DNA of 64,000 nucleotides from Bacillota bacterium (GTDB lineage: Bacteria > Bacillota > Ch66 > Ch109), in assembly GCA_013178275.1 (NCBI GenBank), contig JABLWZ010000002.1, positions 124,001-188,000 on the forward strand, written 5' to 3'. Positions 46,469 to 56,564 of the stretch are shown here, piece after piece. Each line of letters begins with the position of its first letter. The first letter of the stretch is position 1. The position numbers and the translations under genes were made by a program. The notes under the pieces are model-generated. The model was given only the letters and a program-made list of their open reading frames with translations, was not told the DNA's origin and made no database searches.

Positions 46469-47578
46469 ATGCTTGACAAAGGCCGTATAAGCAGCGTGCA
46501 ACTGATGCTGGTTTTGTTCATGGTTGAGATGGCCACCGCTTTTCTCCTTGTGCCGTCTATAGTAGCCCAGGCGGCGGGACCGGACGGCTGGCTATCCATT
46601 CTGGGGGTCGCCACTGCCTACGGTTTAGCCGTGGCCCTGATTTGCGTGGCCCTGGGAAAAAGGTTTCCATTTCAGGTATTTACCGAGTACCTTCCCGAAG
46701 TCTTGGGGCGGGTGCCGGGCAAGCTTTTAGCCGCAGCCTATACAGTTGTTTTTATCCACCTTACCTCGGTGGTGGTGGGCGAAAACTCCCTCTTTATTCA
46801 TACCGCCTTTCTTCGGGAAACCCCTCTCCTGATTATCGACCTTATGATGGTAGGTGCCGCTGTTTATGGGGTATATCTTGGGGTCGAGGTGCTTGCCCGG
46901 GCGAACGAGGTGGTATTTCCAATATTTATACTGTCGATCACCATATTATTAGCCTTGGTGGCCAGAGAGATAGACCTCGACCACCTGCGCCCGGTTCTGG
47001 CCAACGGCCTCCTGCCGGTGTTGAAGGGGGCTATGGTACCCGCCGCCTGGCGGGGGGAAGTATTCTTTCTCCTTCTGCTCTACCCCTACCTCAATCAGAA
47101 GAACGAGGCTCTAAAGTCAGCAGCGGGGACGGTTTTAATATCCGGGGTTTTCGCGGCAGCAGTTACCGCAATAACGATAGGGGTATTCAGTGACCTGGTC
47201 GCCTCCCGCCAGATCTACCCGGTTCTCAACCTGGCCCGCTACATTTCGGTAGCGGGAATCCTGGAGCGCCTGGAACTGTATCTCATCATCATCTGGATGG
47301 CCGGGGTGATTATCAAGCTGGCGGTTTTCTACCACTCCTGCAGCGTTATGGCCGCTTCCACCTTGGGTCTCAAGGATTATCGCGTAACCGTTTTCCCCAT
47401 CGCCCTGGCCACCATTATTATAAGCGGAAGATTATACGAATCGGACTATCTAAAACTGGTGGAGTTTTTATCCAAGTTCTGGCCTTTCTATGGCTATACT
47501 GTAGAATTATTGATTCCCGGCCTTATTCTACTGGTGGCGGTGATAAGAAAAAAGGGAGGGGATCGGGTTGACTTTTAG
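46469..47578 (+). CDS. GerAB/ArcD/ProY-family spore germination transporter
   Basis: About 10 TM; GPDGWLSILGVATAYGLAVAL; operon position between gerA and gerC. Confidence 0.9.
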   Translation: MLDKGRISSVQLMLVLFMVEMATAFLLVPSIVAQAAGPDGWLSILGVATAYGLAVALICVALGKRFPFQVFTEYLPEVLGRVPGKLLAAAYTVVFIHLTSVVVGENSLFIHTAFLRETPLLIIDLMMVGAAVYGVYLGVEVLARANEVVFPIFILSITILLALVAREIDLDHLRPVLANGLLPVLKGAMVPAAWRGEVFFLLLLYPYLNQKNEALKSAAGTVLISGVFAAAVTAITIGVFSDLVASRQIYPVLNLARYISVAGILERLELYLIIIWMAGVIIKLAVFYHSCSVMAASTLGLKDYRVTVFPIALATIIISGRLYESDYLKLVEFLSKFWPFYGYTVELLIPGLILLVAVIRKKGGDRVDF

Positions 47579-48866
47579 AAAAAAATTTAAAATTAAAACT
47601 ATCGTTGGCCTTTTTCTGCTGGTTCTGATTTCCTTAACCATGACTGGGTGTTGGAACCGGCGGGAAATGAACGATATAACACTCAGTACCGCTATTGGCA
47701 TAGACCGGGTGGTGGTGGACGGCCGGCCCTTGTTCCTCTTTTCCGTGCTCGCCGCGAGGCCAGCTGTACCAAGCGGAGGCGCCACGGCCGGGGGCGGCGG
47801 CGGTACTACTGGGCCAAGGGTCGCCGGCGTGGGAACGGTTATCTCTACTGAGGGGGAGACCGTTTACGACGCGATAAGGAACTACTCCATGCGCACCTCC
47901 CGGCAGCTTTTATTGAGCAACACCTTGGTAATAGTCTTCGGGGAGGAACTGGCCAAGGAAGGGATAGGAGAGGTGCTCGACTTCTGCAATCGCCAAAAGG
48001 ATATCCGTGAGCGTACATGGGTAGTGGTCTGCGAAGGTCTGGCCCGCGACGCCCTCCAGTCCCAGCCCGAGGTGGAATCGATAACTTCTGTGGAGTTGGA
48101 TAAGATGATCCCCCTAAATCAATCCCGGGCCTCCAAGGTGGCAATAGCCAACCTGTTCCAAGTGACGCGTGACCTATTGACCCCGGGGAAAGAGGCGGCG
48201 GTAAGCAATATGAAACTGTTCATGCCGCCGGAAACCAGTTCGCCCATCCGCCCGACCGAACCAGCCCAGCCCCCCGGTTCTCCAAGCGGGAAAGGCGGTG
48301 GTGCCGAAATTCAGGCTCAGAACAAGACCTTTGCCCTAAGCGGGGCGGCGGTGTTCCGGGACGACCATTTGATAGGCCGGATGGACGAAGAGGAAACTCA
48401 GGGTATGTTATTTATCAAAAACCAGGCTGTCGGCGGGATTATACCCATTGCCTTCAACGCCCTGGAGAAAAACGCCTCTTTTCTTTATCGGGACGTGAAA
48501 GCAAAGGTTAAGCCGGTAATTAACGAGGACGGCAGTATAATGTTTGAAATCCGCATCAAGGGCAAAGTAGAACTGCAGGAACAAAAGAACGCGGCAATCG
48601 ACATAGCCGAGGAAGACATAAAACATGCCGAGGAACTGATAAACCAGGAAGTTGAGCGCCGCTGCATCAAGGCGGTGGCCAGGAGCAAGGAGTTAAAGTC
48701 GGACGCTTTTGGGTTCGGAGAAAAGATTTACCGATCAAAACCTAAAGCATGGGAGGAGATTCAGAGCCAGTGGGGAGAAATCTTCCCAACAGTTATAGTA
48801 AGCGTAACAGCAGATTTTAAAATCGAGCACCTCGGGTTAATAAACAAGCCAATAGTTATTCAATAA
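47568..48866 (+). CDS. Ger(x)C-family spore germination lipoprotein
   Basis: LTMTGCWNRREMNDITLSTAIGID lipobox and GerC N-motif. Confidence 0.95.
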   Translation: MTFRKKFKIKTIVGLFLLVLISLTMTGCWNRREMNDITLSTAIGIDRVVVDGRPLFLFSVLAARPAVPSGGATAGGGGGTTGPRVAGVGTVISTEGETVYDAIRNYSMRTSRQLLLSNTLVIVFGEELAKEGIGEVLDFCNRQKDIRERTWVVVCEGLARDALQSQPEVESITSVELDKMIPLNQSRASKVAIANLFQVTRDLLTPGKEAAVSNMKLFMPPETSSPIRPTEPAQPPGSPSGKGGGAEIQAQNKTFALSGAAVFRDDHLIGRMDEEETQGMLFIKNQAVGGIIPIAFNALEKNASFLYRDVKAKVKPVINEDGSIMFEIRIKGKVELQEQKNAAIDIAEEDIKHAEELINQEVERRCIKAVARSKELKSDAFGFGEKIYRSKPKAWEEIQSQWGEIFPTVIVSVTADFKIEHLGLINKPIVIQ

Positions 48867-49330
48867 ATACCCTTAAACCGTTGCCGTTACCCGAAAAGGA
48901 TAAATAAACCCGATTAACTTGTGGGAGAAGACGAGAGGGCTGATTCGACAGATATTTCCGCACCTGCATACCCGGGCAGGAACTAAGGAATAGATCAATT
49001 TTATCTGCTGTAATCCCATGAGAAAAAAGCCATTATTTACCGAAAATTTGGCTTGGCGTACAAATTTCTTTTTTGGTACGGTCCCCCCTATTACAGCAAT
49101 TCTGGCACGACCACCAACAATAAATAACTGTATAAAATGGAAATCCGGAAAGTAGCGTAAAAAGAGTCATACGCAATTAAGAGAAATAGCCATTTACTAG
49201 TTTTGCATTTCCAAGGGATCCTATTTTATAATCTTGATTCAGAAAGAAAAAACGTTACTGAAGGACTCTTTAAATGCCCTACAGAGTTTTATCGTTTTCA
49301 TTTATGGGATGTTAGAAAGGAGTGCTTGAG

Positions 49331-49708
49331 ATGTCAAAAAACAATAAGAACAGGATGGAGAATAATCTTAATTATCAGGGAAAAACAAGTAGCAAAATGA
49401 ATCTAATAGAACCTGAAATTCTTTTGTTATTAAAAAATAACCCATCGCATGGTTACGAACTATTTAAAAGGTTATCGGATATGGAAAACGATATAAACGA
49501 TCCTGGAACACTCTACCGCAATTTAAGAAGTATGGAGGAAAAAGGATTAATAAAGTCAGCTTGGTCGACAGAAAAATCAGGTCCAGCTAAAAGAGTATAC
49601 CAAGTTACAAATATAGCATCAGAAGAAATAGAGGAATGGAAAGAAGAAATTAAGAGGAGAATTACGCTTCTTGATGATCTACTAAAAAAAGTCGATCAAT
49701 TGGTTTAA
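49331..49708 (+). CDS. PadR-family regulator (second)
   Basis: ILLLLKNNPSHGYELFKRLSDMENDINDPGTLYRNLRSMEEKGLIKSAWS. Confidence 0.85.
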   Translation: MSKNNKNRMENNLNYQGKTSSKMNLIEPEILLLLKNNPSHGYELFKRLSDMENDINDPGTLYRNLRSMEEKGLIKSAWSTEKSGPAKRVYQVTNIASEEIEEWKEEIKRRITLLDDLLKKVDQLV

Positions 49709-50283
49709 TTCAAGAATTAGATATATATACATATTGTCCAGGCAGGATTAATATAAAGAGCTTTGGATAGGAGGCCTTTATGCTGGGATAAACATTAAGG
49801 CATAAAAACCTCTACCATATTATTTTACCTTTGCGGGAACCCTAACTGATACTAATAGAACCCACTATGAAAATTTAATTTAATTTTAGAGGGATTTATC
49901 GGACAATATTGACAAAAGTTGCCTTACCAAATATACTATTATCAGCACTCAATAGAGACGAGTGCTAACACGGAGTGTTTTAATATTCCTTTTTACTTTA
50001 ATGATATTTATTAATAGCGTTATATCGTTATTGATTCTTATCTTTAGAACTAGAAGGGGGTTTTAAAGCGCTTTTTGTATTCTAATCAATTCTTTTGCAT
50101 TTAATAAAAGTTGAACCTCTTGTTTTCCACATAAGGAAGGAATAAGTCTAAGACCCTTGATTAAGGTTATCCTTTAACATTGAAATGTTTTCTTATGCAC
50201 ATAACTCTGAAATTTAAGATTAATTCTAACATGCGTTAATGGCATAAAACAGTTTTATCTATCGCGAGGAGAGTGAAAGATAG

Positions 50284-51285
50284 TTGATCAAGACCTTTGT
50301 GACAAAATTAGCGGGGAATGACAAACAGTCTTATCGAGAGCTTTTCAAAAGGTATCCGGGAAACCCAATCCTTACATCAAAGGACTGGCCTTATGCTGCA
50401 AACACAGTGTTTAATCCGGCAGCGACAATGTATGACGGAAAGGTTTTGCTACTAGCCAGGGTTGAGGACAGGCGGGGTTTTTCCCATCTAACCAAAGCTA
50501 TAAGTGACGATGGTATGAGCAATTGGGAAATAGAAGAAAAGCCTACTTTGGAGGCTGATCCTGAGAATTACCCTGAAGAGGCGTGGGGAATTGAGGACCC
50601 GAGGATTACGTGGCTTGAGGAAATTGGGAAGTTTGCCGTTGTATATACTGCATACTCAAAAGGGGGGCCGCTGGTCTCGATGGCTTTGACCAGGGACTTC
50701 GAGATCTTTGAAAAGCTTGGTTCTATCATGCCGCCAGAGGACAAGGATGCCGCTCTGTTCCCCAGAAGGATTTGCGGCAAATGGGTGCTCGTTCACAGGC
50801 CAATCCCTGCCCGCCATGAGCCAGGGGCGCATATTTGGATATCGCGTTCGGACGACCTTAAATACTGGGGTCAGCATCACATATTAATCAGAGCCAGAAA
50901 AGGCGGATGGTGGGACGCAAATAAGGTGGGGATTAATACTCCACCGCTGGAAACTTCCGAGGGGTGGCTCGTATTGTACCACGGCGTAAAGCAAACCGCG
51001 GCTGGGGCTATTTATAGGCTGGGACTCGCGCTCCTGGATCTCGAGAACCCATTTAAGGTACTGCGTAGGAGTGATGAGTGGGTATTTGGTCCGCAAGAGT
51101 TTTATGAGAGGAAAGGGGACGTGGACGATGTCGTGTTCCCCTGTGGATGGGTACACAACAAAAATACTGGGGAGATAAAAATGTATTATGGCGCGGCGGA
51201 TACCTGTATCGCCTTGGCGACAGCTAACCTGGATGACCTGCTTGAATACATTAAAAGGTGCCCTAATTACAGGATAAATGAATAA
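50284..51285 (+). CDS. GH130-family beta-mannoside phosphorylase-like protein
   Basis: NPILTSKDWPYAANTVFNPAATMYDGKVLLLARVEDRRG; WGIEDPRITW; GIEDPR and VHRP motifs. Confidence 0.85.
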   Translation: MIKTFVTKLAGNDKQSYRELFKRYPGNPILTSKDWPYAANTVFNPAATMYDGKVLLLARVEDRRGFSHLTKAISDDGMSNWEIEEKPTLEADPENYPEEAWGIEDPRITWLEEIGKFAVVYTAYSKGGPLVSMALTRDFEIFEKLGSIMPPEDKDAALFPRRICGKWVLVHRPIPARHEPGAHIWISRSDDLKYWGQHHILIRARKGGWWDANKVGINTPPLETSEGWLVLYHGVKQTAAGAIYRLGLALLDLENPFKVLRRSDEWVFGPQEFYERKGDVDDVVFPCGWVHNKNTGEIKMYYGAADTCIALATANLDDLLEYIKRCPNYRINE

Positions 51286-51322
51286 AAAAATATAAAAGGA
51301 CTCGGTTAGGAGGGATCACATT

Positions 51323-52369
51323 ATGAAAGCATTGTTTTTGGCAGGCGGAATAGGAACCAGGTTAAGACCCATTACAGAGGATCTACCAAAACCCATGGTG
51401 CCTATAATGGGCAAACCACTTCTCGAAAGGAATATTGAAAACCTAAAGAAATACAACATAATAAATGAAATTGTATTGAGCACCTGCTACAAGCCACATA
51501 AAATTGAAAACCACTTTGGAGATGGAAAGAAGTTTGGGGTAAAAATCAGTTACATATCCGAAGATATTCCGTTAGGCACAGGAGGGGCAATAAAAAATGC
51601 CGAATGTTTTTTTGATGATACTTTTTTGGTGTTTAATGCGGATATAATAAGCGACATTGATATTTTGGATATGATAAGGTTCCATCACGAAAAAAAAGCA
51701 TTAGCCACTATCGCTGTGACCCAGGTTGACGACCCTTCTGCTTATGGGGTTATCGAGCATGATAAAAATGGTTATATTACTGCGTTCAAGGAAAAGCCTA
51801 AGCCCCATGAAACCAAATCAAATCTTATTAACGCCGGTGTCTACATCTTTGAGCGGGAGCTGCTTAATGAAATTTCTTCAAGCAAAGTAGTATCCATTGA
51901 ACGGGAGACATACCCCCAGCTTCTTGAAAAAGGTTTAAAAATGGCTACGTATCACAAGTGTTCTTATTGGCTTGATCTCGGTACACCAGATAAATACATA
52001 AAAGTGCATAAGGATATATTAAAAGGTAAATTGGAAATTGACGGTCTTAACTTTAACGAGAGTATTCAATTCATCAGTAAAACGGCCAAAATACATGAAA
52101 CCGCAAGGCTCTATGGGCCTGTTTATATAGGCGAAAATGTGGAAATCGGCGCTTTCTCTATCATTGGCCCGAGTACCGTTTTGTGCGATGACTCCTATGT
52201 GGGAACTGGAGCTAAGGTTGTGGGTAGCGTGGTTTGGGATCGAGTAAGTGTGGGAAGCGGGGCTTTGGTTGCAGACTCCGTATTGATGTCAAATTGCACG
52301 GTTGATAGAAACAGCGAAGAGTACAATGCCGTATTAACTGAAAACTTCAGCCATCCCATTGCGGTGTAA
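51323..52369 (+). CDS. Nucleotidyltransferase (mannose-1-phosphate guanylyltransferase-like) with LbH repeats
   Basis: MKALFLAGGIGTRLRPITEDLPKPMVPIMGKPLLERNIENL; C-terminal hexapeptide-like repeats. Confidence 0.9.
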   Translation: MKALFLAGGIGTRLRPITEDLPKPMVPIMGKPLLERNIENLKKYNIINEIVLSTCYKPHKIENHFGDGKKFGVKISYISEDIPLGTGGAIKNAECFFDDTFLVFNADIISDIDILDMIRFHHEKKALATIAVTQVDDPSAYGVIEHDKNGYITAFKEKPKPHETKSNLINAGVYIFERELLNEISSSKVVSIERETYPQLLEKGLKMATYHKCSYWLDLGTPDKYIKVHKDILKGKLEIDGLNFNESIQFISKTAKIHETARLYGPVYIGENVEIGAFSIIGPSTVLCDDSYVGTGAKVVGSVVWDRVSVGSGALVADSVLMSNCTVDRNSEEYNAVLTENFSHPIAV

Positions 52370-52391
52370 AAAATAGAGGGGGTTTTCCAAT

Positions 52392-53567
52392 ATGGTTCCG
52401 AACCGGATGAGAAACATTGCTTTTTTAAGCACCTACCCTCCCCGGGAATGCGGTATCGCCACCTTTACCCAGGACCTTGTAATGGAGCTTGGCAGGGTTA
52501 GTCTTCTGAATAAACCCAAGGTTGTGGCGGTGAGCAACAATGATTATAACTATGATGACAATGTCATAATAGGACTTTGGCAGCATGATCGGGAAGATTA
52601 TTTCAAGACTGCTCTTGATATTAATAAAACCAATATTGAGCTCCTGGTGATGGAGCATGAGTATGGCATATTTGGCGGGGAAGCAGGCGAATTTGTCTTA
52701 GACTTCGTCGAAAACCTTCGGATACCTTTGATCACAACGCTGCATACCGTTCTTTCCAGCCCCTCTGCAAAACAAGAACAGGTATTGAGGACACTCGGAG
52801 AAAAGAGCGCGAAGGTTGTCACTATGGCCCAAAATACAAAGCCGCTCCTGGAAGCGGTTTATGGAATCGAGCCTTCAAAAATAGAAGTAATACACCACGG
52901 CGTGCCGTACAGAAACCCTGAGTCGCGGGATAGGCTGAAGGAAAAACAAGGGCTTAATGGGCGTAGCGTAATCAGTACTTTTGGACTGTTGAGTCCTGGA
53001 AAGGGATTGGAGTACGCTATTGAGGCCATCGCCCAGATAGCAAAAGAACACAAAGATATTGTTTACCTTATACTCGGGCAGACACACCCCTGTGTAAAAA
53101 AAGAAGCTGGAGAAGAGTACCGGAAAAAACTCATGGAAATGGTTGAAAAGCTCGGGATTAATGAACATGTAAGATTTGTTGATAAATACCTTTCCAAAGA
53201 CGAAATTATCCGCTATCTGCAAATGTCTGATATTTATATGACGCCGTATCTCAATAAGGATCAGGCGGTAAGCGGTACCCTCGCCTATGCCATCGGATAC
53301 GGCAGGATTGTCATATCTACACCATACAGCTATGCGAGGGAAATGCTTGCCGATGGTAGAGGACTATTGGCTGAGTTCTGTGATGCTAATTCCCTCGCCA
53401 AAAACATCAAATATATACTGGAAAACCCGGAAGCCAAAAAAGAAATGGAAAGAAGGACTTTAAGTGCTGGCAGGACTATGATGTGGAGACATGTTGCCAA
53501 ACAGTATACGAAGCTTTTTATTGGCACAATGGAAGAGTTGAGAATTTCCGGAAGTATGGTTGTATGA
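52392..53567 (+). CDS. GT4-family glycosyltransferase
   Basis: STYPPRECGIATFTQDLVMEL; STFGLLSPGKGLEYAIEAIA; GTLAYAIGYGRIVISTPY. Confidence 0.9.
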   Translation: MVPNRMRNIAFLSTYPPRECGIATFTQDLVMELGRVSLLNKPKVVAVSNNDYNYDDNVIIGLWQHDREDYFKTALDINKTNIELLVMEHEYGIFGGEAGEFVLDFVENLRIPLITTLHTVLSSPSAKQEQVLRTLGEKSAKVVTMAQNTKPLLEAVYGIEPSKIEVIHHGVPYRNPESRDRLKEKQGLNGRSVISTFGLLSPGKGLEYAIEAIAQIAKEHKDIVYLILGQTHPCVKKEAGEEYRKKLMEMVEKLGINEHVRFVDKYLSKDEIIRYLQMSDIYMTPYLNKDQAVSGTLAYAIGYGRIVISTPYSYAREMLADGRGLLAEFCDANSLAKNIKYILENPEAKKEMERRTLSAGRTMMWRHVAKQYTKLFIGTMEELRISGSMVV

Positions 53568-54568
53568 TGAAAGACGATCATATTTTCAGGCTTACCGATG
53601 ATACTGGGATGCTCCAGCACTCAAAATATGGAGTGCCTGATCTTGCCCATGGATATACCACTGACGACAATGCCAGGGCATTGATCATGGCAACAATGCT
53701 CTATGAAAAGTATAGAAAGAAAAAATATCTTGATCTTATATTCAGGTACTCTTCTTTTATACTAAATGCCCAGATTAAGACAGGCAAGTTTAGGAACTTT
53801 ATGAGCTATGACAGAAAATGGCTTGAAGAGGAAGGCTCGGAGGATTGTTTTGGCAGGTGCCTTTGGGCAATCGGGTATGCTTTGTCCAATAAGTATATTC
53901 CACAAGGGGTAAGGTATACCCTACTCCGTGTTTTAAAAAAAGCCCTGCCCAATGTGGTTTCTTTAAACTGGCCCAGAGCCAAGGCTTATTCGATTATAGG
54001 CCTTGCATCCCTTAACTCTGAAGACACACAAAATTTAGTATTTGACACGGCGTCATCTCTTTGCCGTCTGTATGATGAACAAAAGGACGAAAAGTGGAAA
54101 TGGTTTGAAAAAAGTGTAACGTATAGCAACAGTGTTTTCCCCTGGGCACTTTTTGCAGCTCAGAAGATTTTTAATGAAAAAAGGTTTCTTGAGGTAGCCG
54201 AAGAAAGCCTGGATTTTCTTGAAAGTATAACTTTTAAGGACGGTTTTTTTAAACCGGTGGGCTGCAACGGATGGCTTGTAAAAGGCGGGACACCAGCGGA
54301 GTTTGATGAACAACCCATTGAGGCATGTGAAACTGCTCTGACATATCTAGAAGCCTATTCAGTTACCAGGAGGAAGAAATATAAAGCGAAAGCAAAAAAA
54401 TGCCACGCTTGGTATGAAGGGGCAAATTCTAAAGGCATAAAACTCGTTGACGGTGAAACCGGCGGCTGCTTTGACGGTTTGACTGGTAGAGGAGTAAACC
54501 AGAATCTTGGGGCTGAAAGCCTTGTATCTTATTGGATATCTTATCTGGCGCTTTCTGATTTAGATTGA
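53564..54568 (+). CDS. (alpha/alpha)6-toroid-like glycosidase/transferase-associated protein
   Basis: DDTGMLQHSKYGVPDLAHGYTTDDNARALIM...SEDCFGRCLWAIGYAL; ATGA overlap with GT4 gene. Confidence 0.6.
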   Translation: MMKDDHIFRLTDDTGMLQHSKYGVPDLAHGYTTDDNARALIMATMLYEKYRKKKYLDLIFRYSSFILNAQIKTGKFRNFMSYDRKWLEEEGSEDCFGRCLWAIGYALSNKYIPQGVRYTLLRVLKKALPNVVSLNWPRAKAYSIIGLASLNSEDTQNLVFDTASSLCRLYDEQKDEKWKWFEKSVTYSNSVFPWALFAAQKIFNEKRFLEVAEESLDFLESITFKDGFFKPVGCNGWLVKGGTPAEFDEQPIEACETALTYLEAYSVTRRKKYKAKAKKCHAWYEGANSKGIKLVDGETGGCFDGLTGRGVNQNLGAESLVSYWISYLALSDLD

Positions 54569-54585
54569 TAAAAGGAGAGACCAAA

Positions 54586-55950
54586 ATGAGTGCTGTTCAT
54601 GAACAGATTTTCAGACAATACGATATACGGGGTATATTCGGAAAGGAATTGACTTTAAGAGATGCAGAGCTTATCGGGAGAGCTTTTGGAACCTATATTA
54701 AAAGACGGGGCGAAAATAATGCCATTGTCGGCAGGGATACCAGAAGATCGTCCCCCGACCTGTTTAACAGCCTGGTAAAGGGATTTCTTTCTACCGGGAT
54801 AAATGTGAAAGATATCGGGGTGGTAGTATCGCCGATATTCTATTATTCAACAATCCTTTATGGTATAAAGTCAGGGATAATTGTCACCGCTAGCCATAAT
54901 CCGGCAAACTATAACGGCTTTAAGATCCAGTTTGACGGAAGGACGCTATACGGTGAAGAGCTTCAGATTATAAAGAAATTGATTCAAGCCGACGATTTTG
55001 AGAACGGTCAGGGAAAACTGACCTGCCAGTCTCCGGTTAAAGATTATATTGGAATGGTAAAAGAAAAGATAAATCTCACAGGCCGTAAACTGAAGGTTGT
55101 GGTTGACTGTGGCAACGGCACAGCGGGACTGTTTGCGCCGACTCTATTAAAAGAACTAGGCTGCGAGGTGATCCCCCTCTATTGCGACTCAAACCCTGAT
55201 TTTCCAAACCATTTTCCTGATCCAGTAAAGACAGAAAATCTAAAAGATCTTATTAGGACCGTAAAAGAAAGCAGAGCAGACTTGGGTGTAGGCTTTGACG
55301 GCGACGGAGACCGACTAGGGGTTGTGGATAATCAAGGCAATATTATCTGGGGAGATATGCTTATGATTCTTTTCTGGAGGGAAATTATGCCTAAATATCC
55401 AGGTGCTACGGCAATTGTTGAGGTGAAGTGTTCAGAAACGCTGGTGGAAGAGATAAAAAGGCTGGGCGGAAAGCCCATGTTCTACAAAACCGGGCATTCT
55501 CTCATTAAAGCAAAAATGAAAGAGTTAGGTACCGTGTTTACTGGTGAGATGTCGGGGCATATGTTTTTTGCCGATGAATACTTCGGGTTTGATGACGCCT
55601 TGTATGCATGTGCAAGGCTTTTGCGCATAATATCAAAAAGTGGCAAGGCATTAAGCGAACTATTTTCAGACGTGCCCAAAACCTTTGTGACCCCTGAAAT
55701 CAGGATTGAGTGTCCCGAGGAAGAGAAGCATTATTACGTGGGAAAAGCCAAAAAGTATTTTGAAGCAAAAGGTAAAAAAATCATTGATATTGATGGGGTA
55801 AGAGTTCAGTTTGATGACGGTTGGGGATTGGTGAGAGCATCTAATACAGGCCCCGAACTCATTGTCCGTTGTGAGGCGAAAACTTTTAATCAACTAGAAC
55901 AGATAAAGGAGGAAATATCAAAATCTATCCGACCGTTTAAAATAGCCTAA
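54586..55950 (+). CDS. Phosphomannomutase/phosphoglucomutase
   Basis: FRQYDIRGIFGKEL; GIIVTASHNPANYNGFK; GVGFDGDGDRLGVVD; GEMSGHMFF. Confidence 0.95.
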   Translation: MSAVHEQIFRQYDIRGIFGKELTLRDAELIGRAFGTYIKRRGENNAIVGRDTRRSSPDLFNSLVKGFLSTGINVKDIGVVVSPIFYYSTILYGIKSGIIVTASHNPANYNGFKIQFDGRTLYGEELQIIKKLIQADDFENGQGKLTCQSPVKDYIGMVKEKINLTGRKLKVVVDCGNGTAGLFAPTLLKELGCEVIPLYCDSNPDFPNHFPDPVKTENLKDLIRTVKESRADLGVGFDGDGDRLGVVDNQGNIIWGDMLMILFWREIMPKYPGATAIVEVKCSETLVEEIKRLGGKPMFYKTGHSLIKAKMKELGTVFTGEMSGHMFFADEYFGFDDALYACARLLRIISKSGKALSELFSDVPKTFVTPEIRIECPEEEKHYYVGKAKKYFEAKGKKIIDIDGVRVQFDDGWGLVRASNTGPELIVRCEAKTFNQLEQIKEEISKSIRPFKIA

Positions 55951-56039
55951 AACTGTCTAATTTATGGTGTCCTTATGTAATTCCGAGATTAAGAATTTTC
56001 ATTGTGTAACACTAAGGGTGAATTCGTACAGATCGGTGG

Positions 56040-56531
56040 TTGAGTGAGATAAGCAAGCATCGCAGTCCCTGTATGGCCCTTTTGTGGTCGCTGGCTATTC
56101 CAGGCTTCGGGCAACTCTATAATCAGGACTATCTGGTCGGTCTGGTCTTGGTAATGCTGGAGTTCGTCATCAACGTCAAGGCAGACCTTAATCTCGCTAT
56201 ATACTACTCGTTTCGCGGGCAGTTCCTGGAAGTAGATCAGGTAGCCAGAATCCAGTGGCTGCTGTTTTATCCCTGCGTTTACGGTTTTTCAATGTGGCAT
56301 GCGTACAACAGGGGAGCTGAAATAAATCGGTGGTTAGGACCAGAAGAGGCGGGTGTAGGAATCCCTTCGAAGACCCATCTAAACGGATGTCTCTTAGGTT
56401 TTGCAATAGGCGGAACCTTGGGGGTAATTTATAGTTTCTATATAGGGCCGGTACTCTGTGGGCTCATAGGTGGGATTATCGGGGCAACGGTAGGGTCGAT
56501 ATTTGAATATCTCGTAAGGTTGAGGAAATAA
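56040..56531 (+). CDS. Membrane protein related to 42361-43170/43133-43612 products
   Basis: SLAIPGFGQLYNQDYLVGLVLVMLEFVINVKADLNLAIYYSFRGQF matches FPGYGHIILGSYLKGYILILLEIILNTGSRLNLAIIYSFTGYF; glycine-zipper-like C-terminus. Confidence 0.65.
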   Translation: MSEISKHRSPCMALLWSLAIPGFGQLYNQDYLVGLVLVMLEFVINVKADLNLAIYYSFRGQFLEVDQVARIQWLLFYPCVYGFSMWHAYNRGAEINRWLGPEEAGVGIPSKTHLNGCLLGFAIGGTLGVIYSFYIGPVLCGLIGGIIGATVGSIFEYLVRLRK

Positions 56532-56564
56532 TAAATAGAAAAATGTGATGGAGGTAATTAATTC

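Noticed and set aside
49203-49400. 65-aa ORF overlapping second padR-like gene
   Set aside because: Different frame from the clear PadR CDS, no family resemblance.
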